From NCBI RefSeq assembly GCF_000732625.1, contig NZ_JPJI01000032.1, positions 186,001-250,000 of the forward strand: 64,000 bases of DNA, in the 5' to 3' direction. This stretch comes from Nonlabens ulvanivorans. GTDB lineage: Bacteria; Bacteroidota; Bacteroidia; Flavobacteriales; Flavobacteriaceae. Every line of letters starts with the position of its first letter. Positions within the stretch are counted from its first letter, which is position 1. Both the position numbers and the translations under genes were made by a program. Below, in pieces: positions 25,614 to 35,241 of the stretch. The notes under the pieces are model-generated. The model ran no database searches and was not told where the DNA came from. It was given only the letters and a program-made list of their open reading frames with translations.

Positions 25614-27188
25614 TTACTTATTAAGCTCTAGCACTTTTTGAATCATACGATCTTGTTGATTCAAGATTTTAATTTTTGCCTCAGTATCAAAAAGCTGCTC
25701 TGCAAGCGCAGATTTAATAATTGTAGAGATCTCATCTCTATAACCTGGCAACGAAATACTAGTATTGTATAACTGTGCGTATTGAATAAAATCTTCCATG
25801 ACTAATTCTGGAACACTGTAGGTTTCCATGAAATCTTTTTCAGTCATGTTGCGCAAATTAATACCATCGCCTTGTAAATACCGATTAGCAAACTGATCTG
25901 CAAATCCTGTACGAGCAAAATATTCTAGGGTTTGTAAAACATATCCATCTGCAGATGGTACAAAAACGTCTGGAATGATTCCGCCGCCACCATAAACTAC
26001 TTTACCTGCTGGCGTTGTTCTTTTTAAAGAATCATTCACCTCAATGTTAGCAGCATCTTCTAGTTCACCGTTATTATAACGATCGATATACTCTTTAAAG
26101 TAGTCTTCATTACCATTATCATATGGGCGTTGAATACTTCTACCAGTAGGTGTATAATATCTAGACACTGTTAACCTGACTGCACTACCATCACCTAGTT
26201 TAATTTCTTGTTGCACCAGACCTTTTCCAAAACTACGTCGGCCTATAATCGTTCCCACGTCATTGTCCTGCAAAGCTCCAGCGACTACCTCACTAGCACT
26301 AGCGCTATTTTCATTAATTAAAATATAAACAGGTTTATCCTCAAAATCACCATCACTAGTAGCATAAGAATCTTTGCGCTCATTATCACGATCTTTTTGA
26401 AAAAGGATTAATTTTTTACGTGGTAAAAACTCATCTGCCATAGCGATTGCAGCACTTAATACACCACCTGGATTATCTCTTAAATCGACTGTTAGGCGTT
26501 GCGCACCTTTTTCAATTAAGCCATCTATAGCAACGTTGAATTCTTTTTCCGTAGACTCTGCAAATCGATTAACTTTTATATATCCCATATTTTCATTGAG
26601 CATATAAGCCGCCTCGACACTATTAATAGGCACATTGCCTCTTACTACAGACACCTGTTGAACATCATTATCACCAGGTCGCAATACACCTAGTGTAACC
26701 TTTGAACCTTCTTCTCCTTTTAAAACATCTGTACTTACAGCACTTGTTCCAAAAAGTGGCTTCCCATCGGCATAAAGAATTTTATCACCACCTTTAATAC
26801 CAGCCTTTTTACTAGGTCCACCATCTAATACATTAAGAACAGAAATCGTGTCCTGATTTACAAAGAATCTAATACCTATACCCACAAAATCACCTCGCAT
26901 CTGATCAGCGACGTCTTCCATCTCGTCGTTAGTTATATAGATGGAATGAGGATCAAGATTAGATAATATACCATTTACAGTAATATCAACAATACTATCG
27001 GTATTCACATCATCCACATATCGCTGATCAATAATATCTATTAACTTATTAAGTTTACGCTTATTGGCGTTACTAGCCATAAGTAATCCATCACTAGACT
27101 CACCACTATGCATCGTATAGCCCAGCCCTATTCCTAGCGCTACTGCTATTCCTAAAAACAATGGAAAGTATGTCTGTGATTTTTTCAA
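25614..27188 (-). CDS. C-terminal processing protease (S41)
   Basis: A 524-residue exported serine protease. It has an N-terminal membrane anchor or signal segment (FPLFLGIAVALGIGLGYTM), a PDZ domain (about 85-175, VGIGIRF...GGPSKKAGIKGGDKI), then the S41 catalytic domain with the nucleophile region NENSASASEVVAGAL and the general-base Lys in RRSFGKGLVQQ. It cleaves C-terminal tails of periplasmic proteins. It is encoded 2 bp after the dCMP deaminase, hence in the same operon. Confidence 0.93.
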   Translation of the reverse strand: MKKSQTYFPLFLGIAVALGIGLGYTMHSGESSDGLLMASNANKRKLNKLIDIIDQRYVDDVNTDSIVDITVNGILSNLDPHSIYITNDEMEDVADQMRGDFVGIGIRFFVNQDTISVLNVLDGGPSKKAGIKGGDKILYADGKPLFGTSAVSTDVLKGEEGSKVTLGVLRPGDNDVQQVSVVRGNVPINSVEAAYMLNENMGYIKVNRFAESTEKEFNVAIDGLIEKGAQRLTVDLRDNPGGVLSAAIAMADEFLPRKKLILFQKDRDNERKDSYATSDGDFEDKPVYILINENSASASEVVAGALQDNDVGTIIGRRSFGKGLVQQEIKLGDGSAVRLTVSRYYTPTGRSIQRPYDNGNEDYFKEYIDRYNNGELEDAANIEVNDSLKRTTPAGKVVYGGGGIIPDVFVPSADGYVLQTLEYFARTGFADQFANRYLQGDGINLRNMTEKDFMETYSVPELVMEDFIQYAQLYNTSISLPGYRDEISTIIKSALAEQLFDTEAKIKILNQQDRMIQKVLELNK

Positions 27189-27190
27189 TA

Positions 27191-27640
27191 TTACAGTTGA
27201 TTAATTTGTTCTACTTCAACGCCAGCTTTTTGCAGAAATTGCAAACCGCTATCATCTTTATAGCCTTCTACATATACAACACGTTTAATGCCACTTTGAT
27301 GAATCAGCTTACTACAATCTTTGCAGGGTGACATCGTAATATATAATGTAGCACCAGCGCAAGATTGAGTTGATCCAGCTACTTTAAGAATTGCATTAGC
27401 TTCTGCATGTAATACATACCATTTTGTATACCCTTCATCATCTTCACAAAAATTCTCAAATCCACTAGGTGTACCGTTATAACCATCACTTATAATCATA
27501 CGGTCCCTAACAATTAAAGCACCTACCTGCCTGCGTTTGCAGTGCGATAACTTAGCCCATTCTGCAGCCATCTTAAGATAAGCAACATCATATTTATGCT
27601 GTTTTTGATCCTTCAAATTTTCTATTTTTAAATTTTGCAT
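27191..27640 (-). CDS. dCMP deaminase
   Basis: A 149-residue zinc-dependent deoxycytidylate deaminase that makes dUMP for dTMP synthesis. Zinc ligands and the catalytic Glu are in HAEANAIL and PCKDC (H-A-E and PCxxC motifs). The substrate-binding region is RRQVGALIVRDRMIISDGYNGTPSGFEN. The length matches the family. The spacing to the protease gene is 2 bp. Confidence 0.93.
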   Translation of the reverse strand: MQNLKIENLKDQKQHKYDVAYLKMAAEWAKLSHCKRRQVGALIVRDRMIISDGYNGTPSGFENFCEDDEGYTKWYVLHAEANAILKVAGSTQSCAGATLYITMSPCKDCSKLIHQSGIKRVVYVEGYKDDSGLQFLQKAGVEVEQINQL

Positions 27641-27676
27641 TGCATTTAATAATGCCGCACTATACTATCATTATTA

Positions 27677-27692
27677 CGCTTTCGCGAAAGCG
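27677..27692. repeat. iterated palindrome, copy 7
   Basis: Exact 16-mer between hupE-like and dCMP deaminase genes of the same operon. Confidence 0.95.
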
Positions 27693-27717
27693 AGGTCAAA
27701 AAATCATCTCATTAAAT

Positions 27718-28302
27718 CTACCACAACCACCTATCAATCAACATAGGTATAACCATTCCTAAAACAATACCAGAAATGACCTGAACCCAATCTTTTCTAC
27801 TAAAACGGAAGATCCCAGTGAATATAAAGTTTAAAATAAGAACTAATAGCACGATAACTAATTGAGCACCTTCTATACCTATTGCATATTCAAGTAATAA
27901 TAAAAACTCATTATCGCTTCCACTGGCCAACATCTTATAAGCACTAGAGAATGCAAGGCCATGTATTAACCCAAAAAATAATGAAATAGATATAGCTAGC
28001 CATGCCGCATTATCGCGGTGCCTATTACCTGCTGTAAAGATATTATACAATGCCGTGATTGCTATAGTCACAGGAATTAGAAATTCAATGTACGTACTTG
28101 AAAAGCTCACTTTTGCAAAAGCTACAAGCATTAATGAAATGGTATGACCTACCGTAAATGCTGTAACCAGCCATAATAGCTTTTTCCAACTTTTAAAGAG
28201 GTAAGGTACTGCAAGTAACATGATAAAAAGGATGTGGTCATAAGCTCTCCAATCTAGCACATGTTCAAACCCAAAAATCATGTTTCTTAAAAAATCATCC
28301 AT
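27718..28302 (-). CDS. HupE/UreJ family membrane protein
   Basis: A 194-residue protein with about six transmembrane segments. The start is typical of the family (GFEHVLDWRAYDHILFIMLL, with DHxLF), with FTVGHTISLML and FFGLIHGLAFS, the conserved His motifs of HupE/UreJ. Members are proposed to transport nickel or another metal. No hydrogenase or urease genes are nearby, so the metal is unknown. It is the first gene of a probable hupE-dCMP deaminase-protease run. Confidence 0.85.
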   Translation of the reverse strand: MDDFLRNMIFGFEHVLDWRAYDHILFIMLLAVPYLFKSWKKLLWLVTAFTVGHTISLMLVAFAKVSFSSTYIEFLIPVTIAITALYNIFTAGNRHRDNAAWLAISISLFFGLIHGLAFSSAYKMLASGSDNEFLLLLEYAIGIEGAQLVIVLLVLILNFIFTGIFRFSRKDWVQVISGIVLGMVIPMLIDRWLW

Positions 28303-28396
28303 CTATTTATAGTTTTAAGGGGTAATAATTCAAAAATAGGATTTTTAGTGATGTGGTATAAAAAAACCAGAACATTTCTGTTCTGGTTTTAAAAAG

Positions 28397-28478
28397 TACC
28401 TCAGGCCGGAATCGAACCGGCACGCCGTGAAGCATTGGATTTTGAATCCAACGTGTCTACCAATTCCACCACTGAGGC
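28397..28478 (-). tRNA. tRNA-Leu, anticodon CAA
   Basis: An 82-nt cloverleaf on the minus strand. The acceptor stem is GCCTCAG/CTGAGGT with a G-U closing pair, and the discriminator is A. The anticodon stem TTGGA/TCCAA encloses loop TTCAAAA with CAA at 28442-28444. There is a class II variable arm (about TGCTTCACGGCGT), and the T-arm has GGTTCGAATCC. The CCA is not encoded. It lies in the gap between hupE-like and prs. Confidence 0.96.
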
Positions 28479-28566
28479 CTAAAAATTGGATTGCAAAAGT
28501 ACATATAATTTTAAATCTCACACCTTATTTAGAGCTATTTTTAAGGACAAAGAATAAAAATATCTG

Positions 28567-28574
28567 TACATTTG
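28567..28574 (+). promoter_or_regulatory. -7 promoter element of prs
   Basis: TACATTTG, a full match to TAnnTTTG, followed by GCAGCC, 35 bp before the first start codon. Confidence 0.6.
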
Positions 28575-28608
28575 CAGCCTTAAAATCAGGAGTCTAATTC
28601 ATTTTAAG

Positions 28609-29550
28609 ATGATCAACACCATGACAGAAGCAAAATTATTCGGTTGTAGACAAAGTATGGACCTTGCTAAGGCAGTAGCTGAGAAGTATGGTGCCTCACT
28701 AGGCCAGGTTAACTTCTCTACTTTTAGTGATGGTGAATTTCAACCATCTTTTGAAGAATCAATACGTGGTCGTCGCATCTTTATTATAGGATCTACACAT
28801 CCTAGCAGTGATAACTTAATGGAGTTATTGTTAATGCTAGATGCTGCAAAGCGCGCAAGTGCTAGACATATTACAGCTGTAATTCCCTATTTTGGTTGGG
28901 CACGTCAAGATCGTAAAGACAAGCCTCGTGTACCGATAGGCGCAAAAATGATTGCAAAAATCTTAGAAAGTGCTGGTGCGACTCGCATTATCACCATGGA
29001 TTTACATGCAGATCAGATTCAAGGATTTTTTGAAAAACCTGTAGATCATCTATTCGGTAGTGCATTATTCATCCCTTATTTAAAGAGCCTTAATTTATCA
29101 GACCTAACTATAGCTTCACCAGATATGGGTGGTTCTAAGAGAGCATATGCCTATGCAAAAACTCTTGAAAGCGATGTAGTGGTTTGTTATAAACAGCGTC
29201 AAAAAGCAAATGTGATATCTCACATGGAATTGATAGGTGACGTAACAGGGAAAAATGTAGTCCTAGTAGACGACATGGTCGATACTGCAGGTACTTTAAC
29301 AAAAGCGGCAGATGTGATGATGGAGCGTGGAGCAAAAAGCGTAAGAGCTATTTGTACTCATGCCATCTTATCAGGTCAGGCTTATGAGAGAATTGAAAAC
29401 TCTCAACTAGAAGAACTAATTGTAACCGACTCTATCCCTTTAAGAAAAGAAAGTGGAAAAATAAGAGTTCTTACTTGCGCAGGTCTATTTGCAGAAGTAA
29501 TGACTAGTGTTCAAAACAACGAGTCTATCAGTTCTAATTTTATCATGTAA
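28609..29550 (+). CDS. prs: ribose-phosphate pyrophosphokinase
   Basis: A 313-residue PRPP synthetase supplying nucleotide, His and Trp synthesis. It has the ATP-loop and dimer motifs FSDGEFQPSFEESIRG and YFGWARQDRKDKPRVPI, DLHADQIQGFF, and the PRPP-binding loop VVLVDDMVDTAGT. Two ATGs are possible, at 28609 and 28621 (MTEAKLFG); the second fits the usual start better, but the first is kept as the longest. rplY follows 27 bp later, a common pairing in bacteria. Confidence 0.96.
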   Translation: MINTMTEAKLFGCRQSMDLAKAVAEKYGASLGQVNFSTFSDGEFQPSFEESIRGRRIFIIGSTHPSSDNLMELLLMLDAAKRASARHITAVIPYFGWARQDRKDKPRVPIGAKMIAKILESAGATRIITMDLHADQIQGFFEKPVDHLFGSALFIPYLKSLNLSDLTIASPDMGGSKRAYAYAKTLESDVVVCYKQRQKANVISHMELIGDVTGKNVVLVDDMVDTAGTLTKAADVMMERGAKSVRAICTHAILSGQAYERIENSQLEELIVTDSIPLRKESGKIRVLTCAGLFAEVMTSVQNNESISSNFIM

Positions 29551-29577
29551 TTTCAATAATTAATAAATAAACAACAA

Positions 29578-30213
29578 ATGAAATCAATCACGATCAACGG
29601 ATCTAAAAGAGAAAGCGTGGGCAAAAAGGCAACTAAGGCCCTACGTAATGCTGGATTGGTTCCTTGCGTAATTTACGGAGGAGACGAGCCAGTGCATTTT
29701 CAAGCAGAAGAAAAAGCATTTAAAAATTTGGTTTACACCTCTGACGCTATGACAGTTGTTATAGACCTAGGTAAAGATGGTCAATATGCTGCAATTGCTC
29801 AAGATATGCAATGGCACCCAGTAAAAGAGCAATTATTACACGCTGACTTTTATCAAATTTTTGATGACAAGCCAGTTACAATGGAAGTACCTGTAGTTAC
29901 TGTAGGAACTTCTCGTGGTGTACTTAATGGTGGTGTTTTACGTAGAAATAACCGTCGTTTAAAGGTTAAAGCAATTCCTGCTAACTTACCTGATCTAATT
30001 GAAGTAGACATCGCGCCTATGAAAATTGGAAATAAGAAATACGTACGTGACTTACGCGTACCTGAGTATGAAATCATGCACCCAGACAGCGTTGTGGTTG
30101 TAATGATCAAAACTTCTCGTACTGCTATTGCAGATGATGATGATGATGATGTTGAAGCTGGAGATGTACCATCTACACAAACAGATGATGTAGCTGCAGT
30201 TAAAGAAGATTAA
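29578..30213 (+). CDS. rplY: 50S ribosomal protein L25 (CTC form)
   Basis: A 211-residue L25/TL5/CTC protein. The N-terminal 5S-rRNA-binding L25 domain is present (about 1-92; [24 protein letters not shown] and LHADFYQI), followed by the beta C-terminal domain (about 98-185) and an acidic tail with consecutive Asp codons. It is in an operon with prs and closed by the terminator at 30234. Confidence 0.96.
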   Translation: MKSITINGSKRESVGKKATKALRNAGLVPCVIYGGDEPVHFQAEEKAFKNLVYTSDAMTVVIDLGKDGQYAAIAQDMQWHPVKEQLLHADFYQIFDDKPVTMEVPVVTVGTSRGVLNGGVLRRNNRRLKVKAIPANLPDLIEVDIAPMKIGNKKYVRDLRVPEYEIMHPDSVVVVMIKTSRTAIADDDDDDVEAGDVPSTQTDDVAAVKED

Positions 30214-30233
30214 TTCTTTACTCAAATACTTAC

Positions 30234-30268
30234 AAGCCGCAAGATTTATTTCTTGCGGCTTTTTTTAT
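30234..30268 (+). terminator. terminator after rplY
   Basis: The 10-bp stem AAGCCGCAAG/CTTGCGGCTT (30234-30243 with 30252-30261) is followed by a T-run, 12 bp before the pth start. Confidence 0.88.
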
Positions 30269-30279
30269 AGCTTTGAGCC

Positions 30280-30915
30280 ATGATAAGTGAATTGAAAAAT
30301 TGGTGGGTGAACCTTTTTAAATCATCTATCGTTGAAAAAGAGAACGACATGAAAAAATTTCTAATTATAGGGTTAGGTAATATAGGAGATAAATACACTG
30401 AAACGCGTCACAATATAGGATTCAAAGTTCTAGACGAGATTTCAAAGATAAAGGACGCTTCTTTTGAGACCCTAACTTTAGGAGATGTTGCAACTATTAC
30501 TCACAAAGGAAAAAAAGTTACTTTACTTAAGCCTAGCACCTATATGAACCTAAGTGGTAAGGCAATTAAATATTATATGAATCAAGAATCTATTCCTAAG
30601 GAACAGATCTTAGTAGTTACTGATGACTTGAATCTGCCGTTTGGCACATTACGCATGAAGGCAAAAGGGACTGATGGCGGTCACAACGGATTAAAGGATA
30701 CACAGATTAAATTAAACACACCTAATTACCCAAGGTTACGCTTCGGTATCTCTGATGAATTCTCTAAAGGCCGTCAGGTTGACTACGTTTTAGGAGAATG
30801 GAACAAAGAAGAACTAAAAGCTTTACCAGAACGTATTGATAAAGCAGCAGCGGCGTGCTTATCTTTTACTCATGCTGGACTAGCTAACACCATGAATCAA
30901 TTCAACGGTAAATAG
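30280..30915 (+). CDS. pth: peptidyl-tRNA hydrolase
   Basis: A 211-residue enzyme that releases peptides from peptidyl-tRNA lost by ribosomes. The core begins MKKFLIIGLGNIGDKYTETRHNIGF (catalytic His in TRHN) and includes KPSTYMNLSGKA, VVTDDLNLPFG and GGHNGLKD. The window encodes 23 extra N-terminal residues before the core; a shorter start at 30349 would give the usual length of about 188. The stop codon abuts the stop of the convergent protease gene with no gap. Confidence 0.95.
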   Translation: MISELKNWWVNLFKSSIVEKENDMKKFLIIGLGNIGDKYTETRHNIGFKVLDEISKIKDASFETLTLGDVATITHKGKKVTLLKPSTYMNLSGKAIKYYMNQESIPKEQILVVTDDLNLPFGTLRMKAKGTDGGHNGLKDTQIKLNTPNYPRLRFGISDEFSKGRQVDYVLGEWNKEELKALPERIDKAAAACLSFTHAGLANTMNQFNGK

Positions 30916-33900
30916 CTATTCTTTAATAATCTGCTTTACTATTGTTTGATGATCTATTGTTACTTTAATTAAATACATTCCGCTAGACCAATGGCTCAAA
31001 TCGATTTGAGTGCGAGCTGCAACTATTTCTTGAGAAGTTATAAATCTTCCTGCCATATCGTAGATATCGTATTCAGCTTCTGCAAAAGCGATATTATCTA
31101 ATTGTAGAAAAACCGATTCTTTTGATGGATTCGGATATAAACTAATGTCATCAAATACATTGTCAATTGTGGAAAGAGTTTGTGTTCCACAAATATCTAC
31201 AGACCATCCGTTTAAACTACCACCATCTTGATCAGTATCATCTGCAACAGTTAATACCCAATCACCTAGTGCATTTTCTCCATTAAAAGAAGAGAACGTA
31301 TCTTCTGCTAGGATGGTTCCACTTACTGTAGGCGCTGCAAAAGTACATTGAAGTGCTGCCCCATCATCTGTAAATGTAGCTAGTAAGTCATTTCTATTAT
31401 TACATCGATCTTCTATAATCGTTATTTGAGTACCCGACGGACTGGTTAAATAAATATCAACATCACTCATCCAGGTATGCGACAAGTCTATATTTAATAC
31501 AATATCGTTAATCACTACATTATCAGTTACCGTAATGATTGTATCAAATGAAGATGGTGGACCCGAACTTATAGTTATAGGGACAACAGTTGAAGACTCG
31601 TTAAAACAAACAATATTTGCTGTTCTAAAACTACGACTCGCACTAAAAGGTCCGTCACCACATACATTTTTGTTTCTTACACGCCAATAATAAATGGTAT
31701 CCTCATCTAGACCAGTCGTTAAAGTATATGTACTTGCTGCAGTTGTTGTTGCCTCAACAATTATATTAAAACTAGAATCTGATGATACCTCTACATCATA
31801 TTCTTGAGCTCCGGTGCTAGCGTTCCATTCTAAGGTCGGAAATAACGCAACATCAATTGCCATGTCTACTGGCTCAATTAACGTCGTATTTTGAAGACTA
31901 CTCTCTAACACGTTTAGAGTTAACCCGACAGATCGCATAGTAGATCCAGCAGTTCCATCAAAGGAAAGATTATAATTACCTACCATTGAACTATTAAGAC
32001 CACTAATGGTAATATTTACCGGCGTATTGTTATTAGTAACAGTACTAGGTGTGATTACAACCGTTGAACCAACAGGTTCACCCGTTAATGAAAGCGTTGT
32101 AGGCGTGTTAAAACCATTAAATGTTCTATATGTAAAATCGTAACTGGCATTTGCTGGCAAACAAACGTTTTGCTCAAGCTCAGTGGTGCTCAAAGAAAAC
32201 TCATCGCTGGTAACTGTGAAGTTAGAAGAATTTACAGCATAATAAACATTACTATTTGCCTTTACCATTATACGCGCTTGACTGGTAGGAGAAACTACTG
32301 GCATAATAACCGTTTGAGTTCCATCATTAGGTGTCGCTACTTCAATAATATCATTAAAAGTTAAACCACCATCTGTAGACATTAAAATATCAACACTCAT
32401 TGTATTAATAGGAGATTGATCTGTACCTGCTACGTCCCAATTAACTACAAAGGCTTCTCCCGTATTGTAACTTACATTAGAATTCTGACTAGTAACAGTA
32501 AACGGACCTGCTATACCATCAACAGTAATATTCATTAAATCTGAATCATTCTGCCCTACATTATTATTATACTTACGGGCAGTGAAAGCAAATTCCATAT
32601 TTCTAGCTACCGATGGTGTTACTTCATAAGATGGTGCTAAATTCCCCTGTACAACATCTGATAAGGCAGGAAAATAACGTTCTGGAACCGTTACGGAAGG
32701 TAACGACCTATACATCGGACCTTGAACTCGTGTAGGATCTGGCCCATTATTACTTCCTGGATTTTCTGGGTCGTTTTGTTCCCAATTATAGACTACTGTC
32801 TCTGTCCCTAGATTACTCGCTGAACCGGTTAGGACAAATGCCGTGCTATAAGGTATGATATAATCTAAACCTGCATCAACTACCGGAGCTGTAAAAGGAA
32901 TATTTGTAACTACCGCACAAGAACTAGAAGGACCACTTTTAATATTTGCCGTAATATCTCTAATATTTACATAGTGGAAATAATCATCTGAATTGTTTTG
33001 AATATTGGGATTGCAAATACCAGCATAAGCCATTATGGTACTTCCGCTTCCGGGCTCTACTTCGGTCTGACCACTTCCACTTCTACAGTTACTTGATGCC
33101 ATGGAATGATAACCACCAAACTGGTGTCCCATTTCATGAGCTACATAATCAATATCAAATGGGTCACCAGTAGGGTTGGCACGACCGGTCATACCACTAC
33201 CTTTTTGACCAGTCACACATACACAACCGATACAACCGGCATTTCCTCCACCAGAGGTATTAAAATTATGACCTATATCATAATTAGCATTCCCTATACC
33301 AGGAAAGCCTTGACTTGCAAGATCGCCATCTATTAAATCTTGTGTTCTATTATTAAAATCGTTAGTGTAAGGATCTAAAGATGTATCACCAAAATATAAC
33401 AAGGAATCATTATTGGCCACAAAGATCATATTAATAGCAAGATCACGCTCATAAACACCATTCACACGATTCATCGTTATCACTTGTCTTGCTTGAATAT
33501 TTGCTCTCTTCTGCACATCTGTACCGTTACCTGCAAAAAGATTTCCATACTCTGCATTACATGAGATGGCAACCCGATAAGTGCGCAGTGAACTATCATT
33601 TGTTGATTTAGGAACCACATTTGATATGTTGAGATCAGTTCCAATTACAGAAAGCTCATCCATTAAACATTCAAAATCTTCCTTTACTTCAGGAATTGAA
33701 GATCTATCATAAACGATGTACGTATTATGATCTATAGTAAATGGGTCGATATATACTGTAGGTGCACCTGTGACAAACTCGATATTATGAAAACCATGAG
33801 AGGTAATTGAAAACCGTATAACATCTGCAGCATCATTTACATTAAGACCTAAATAGGTCTTAATACTGGGATATTTTGCAGATAACGAATTCTCCATTAT

Positions 33901-34173
33901 TTGATTTTCAAAGATTTCAAAATCATTAAAATCTCCATCAGCATTAGGCATAGACACCACTACATTTGAGTGACTTGAAGTAAACCGCATTGGCGATCCA
34001 GTAACAGATTGTTTTAAACCATCTATATCTAAATTATATGTCAAATAGTTATCAGGTGTAAAATTGCGATTTTCTAGGTTCTCAGTAGGTGTTTGTGAGA
34101 CAGATTGCCAGAAGTTTTGCGCTTTCGCGAAAGCGAAATTAAACAGCATTACAATCGTTAAAAGATATTTCAT
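30916..34173 (-). CDS. secreted reprolysin-like metalloprotease with P-domain and T9SS sorting domain
   Basis: About 1085 residues from the preferred start MKYLLTIVMLFNFAFAKAQ, a clear signal peptide; two upstream in-frame ATGs would add up to 21 residues and spoil it. The zinc site is HEMGHQFGGYH (HExxHxxGxxH) in a reprolysin-like domain of about 170-430. Next come Ig/fibronectin-type repeats, a proprotein-convertase P-domain (SHTWMSDVDIYLTSPSGTQ ... GDWVLTVADDTDQDGG) and a C-terminal Por/T9SS sorting domain (LYPNPSKESVFL ... SGMYLIKVT). It probably degrades extracellular protein. The signal peptide is encoded by a copy of the palindrome. Confidence 0.92.
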   Translation of the reverse strand: MKYLLTIVMLFNFAFAKAQNFWQSVSQTPTENLENRNFTPDNYLTYNLDIDGLKQSVTGSPMRFTSSHSNVVVSMPNADGDFNDFEIFENQIMENSLSAKYPSIKTYLGLNVNDAADVIRFSITSHGFHNIEFVTGAPTVYIDPFTIDHNTYIVYDRSSIPEVKEDFECLMDELSVIGTDLNISNVVPKSTNDSSLRTYRVAISCNAEYGNLFAGNGTDVQKRANIQARQVITMNRVNGVYERDLAINMIFVANNDSLLYFGDTSLDPYTNDFNNRTQDLIDGDLASQGFPGIGNANYDIGHNFNTSGGGNAGCIGCVCVTGQKGSGMTGRANPTGDPFDIDYVAHEMGHQFGGYHSMASSNCRSGSGQTEVEPGSGSTIMAYAGICNPNIQNNSDDYFHYVNIRDITANIKSGPSSSCAVVTNIPFTAPVVDAGLDYIIPYSTAFVLTGSASNLGTETVVYNWEQNDPENPGSNNGPDPTRVQGPMYRSLPSVTVPERYFPALSDVVQGNLAPSYEVTPSVARNMEFAFTARKYNNNVGQNDSDLMNITVDGIAGPFTVTSQNSNVSYNTGEAFVVNWDVAGTDQSPINTMSVDILMSTDGGLTFNDIIEVATPNDGTQTVIMPVVSPTSQARIMVKANSNVYYAVNSSNFTVTSDEFSLSTTELEQNVCLPANASYDFTYRTFNGFNTPTTLSLTGEPVGSTVVITPSTVTNNNTPVNITISGLNSSMVGNYNLSFDGTAGSTMRSVGLTLNVLESSLQNTTLIEPVDMAIDVALFPTLEWNASTGAQEYDVEVSSDSSFNIIVEATTTAASTYTLTTGLDEDTIYYWRVRNKNVCGDGPFSASRSFRTANIVCFNESSTVVPITISSGPPSSFDTIITVTDNVVINDIVLNIDLSHTWMSDVDIYLTSPSGTQITIIEDRCNNRNDLLATFTDDGAALQCTFAAPTVSGTILAEDTFSSFNGENALGDWVLTVADDTDQDGGSLNGWSVDICGTQTLSTIDNVFDDISLYPNPSKESVFLQLDNIAFAEAEYDIYDMAGRFITSQEIVAARTQIDLSHWSSGMYLIKVTIDHQTIVKQIIKE
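34120..34135. repeat. iterated palindrome, copy 8, inside the metalloprotease signal peptide
   Basis: Exact 16-mer, read on the coding (minus) strand as AFAKA, in the same place relative to the cleavage site as in the amylase. Confidence 0.95.
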
Positions 34174-34305
34174 AGGGAATAATAAGTTTACAAAATACTT
34201 CATGTTTGTGGTCTGTACAAACATTTTCATAAACATGCTGTTTTTTAGTGCAATTCACCGAGAATATTTTAATTTGCATCTACCTGAAAAAAGAGCTCTA
34301 ATACA

Positions 34306-35241
34306 TTGAAAATATTTGATAACATTGCCTCATATGTGGCAGAAAAAGGCGCTGTAATAACCATAGGAACTTTTGATGGTGTACATCATGGTCATCAAAA
34401 AATCCTAAGCCGAGTTACTGAAATCGCGCAGCAGCAATCCCTTACGAGTGTACTGCTTACTTTTTTTCCTCACCCTAGAATGGTATTGCAGCCAGATGGC
34501 GATCTTAAATTAATTAACACGATTGAAGAGCGACAGCAGTTGATTGCAGCAAATGGGATAGAAAACATTGTGACGCATCCATTTTCTTTAGATTTTGCCA
34601 GAACTAGCGCACATGATTATGTTAAAAATATTCTTGTCGATCAATTAAAGGCTGCTGTAGTTGTCATAGGTTATGATCACCGATTCGGCAGAAATCGTGC
34701 TGCGAGTATTACTGAATTAGAAGAATATGGTAAAGAGTTTAATTTTAAAGTTGTCCAAATCTCTAAAAAAGAAGTAGAAGAGGTTACTGTAAGCAGTACT
34801 AAAATACGTAACGCCATAGAAAATGGTGATATGGAAGTAACTGAAAATTATCTGAATAGACCCTACAGTATTAACGGTAAAATCGTTCAAGGAAAAGCAA
34901 TAGGTAGAACTATTAATTACCCTACAGCAAATTTAAAAGTGAGTGAAACCTATAAATTATTACCTAAAAACGGAGTCTATATCACTAGTAGCATCATAGA
35001 TGGAACTGAAGTTTACGGAATGACTAATATCGGTTTCAACCCTACAGTTTCTGACGGATCACAAAAAACCATTGAAACATTTTACTTAGACTTTAATGCA
35101 GATTTATACAACTCTGAAATAGAGCTGTTTTTTCATAAGAGGCTAAGAGATGAGGTTAGATTTAATTCTATTGAAGAGTTAAAAGCAGCAATGAAAGAAG
35201 ATGAATTAAAGACCAGAACCTATGTACAGCAAATGGGATAA
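34306..35241 (+). CDS. ribF: bifunctional riboflavin kinase / FAD synthetase
   Basis: A 311-residue enzyme making FMN and FAD from riboflavin. The N-terminal adenylyltransferase domain has GTFDGVHHGHQKIL and GYDHRFGRNRAA (about 17-120). The C-terminal riboflavin kinase domain has GKAIGRTINYPTANL and GVYIT (about 185-305). The next gene overlaps its end by 20 bp. Confidence 0.95.
   Translation: MKIFDNIASYVAEKGAVITIGTFDGVHHGHQKILSRVTEIAQQQSLTSVLLTFFPHPRMVLQPDGDLKLINTIEERQQLIAANGIENIVTHPFSLDFARTSAHDYVKNILVDQLKAAVVVIGYDHRFGRNRAASITELEEYGKEFNFKVVQISKKEVEEVTVSSTKIRNAIENGDMEVTENYLNRPYSINGKIVQGKAIGRTINYPTANLKVSETYKLLPKNGVYITSSIIDGTEVYGMTNIGFNPTVSDGSQKTIETFYLDFNADLYNSEIELFFHKRLRDEVRFNSIEELKAAMKEDELKTRTYVQQMG

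Noticed and set aside
30133-30153. Run of GAT triplets at the end of rplY as a microsatellite
   Set aside because: It encodes the acidic tail normal for this L25/CTC type; no evidence of length variation.
34174-34236. Longer N-terminus for the metalloprotease
   Set aside because: It places a non-signal leader before an otherwise perfect signal peptide starting at 34173.
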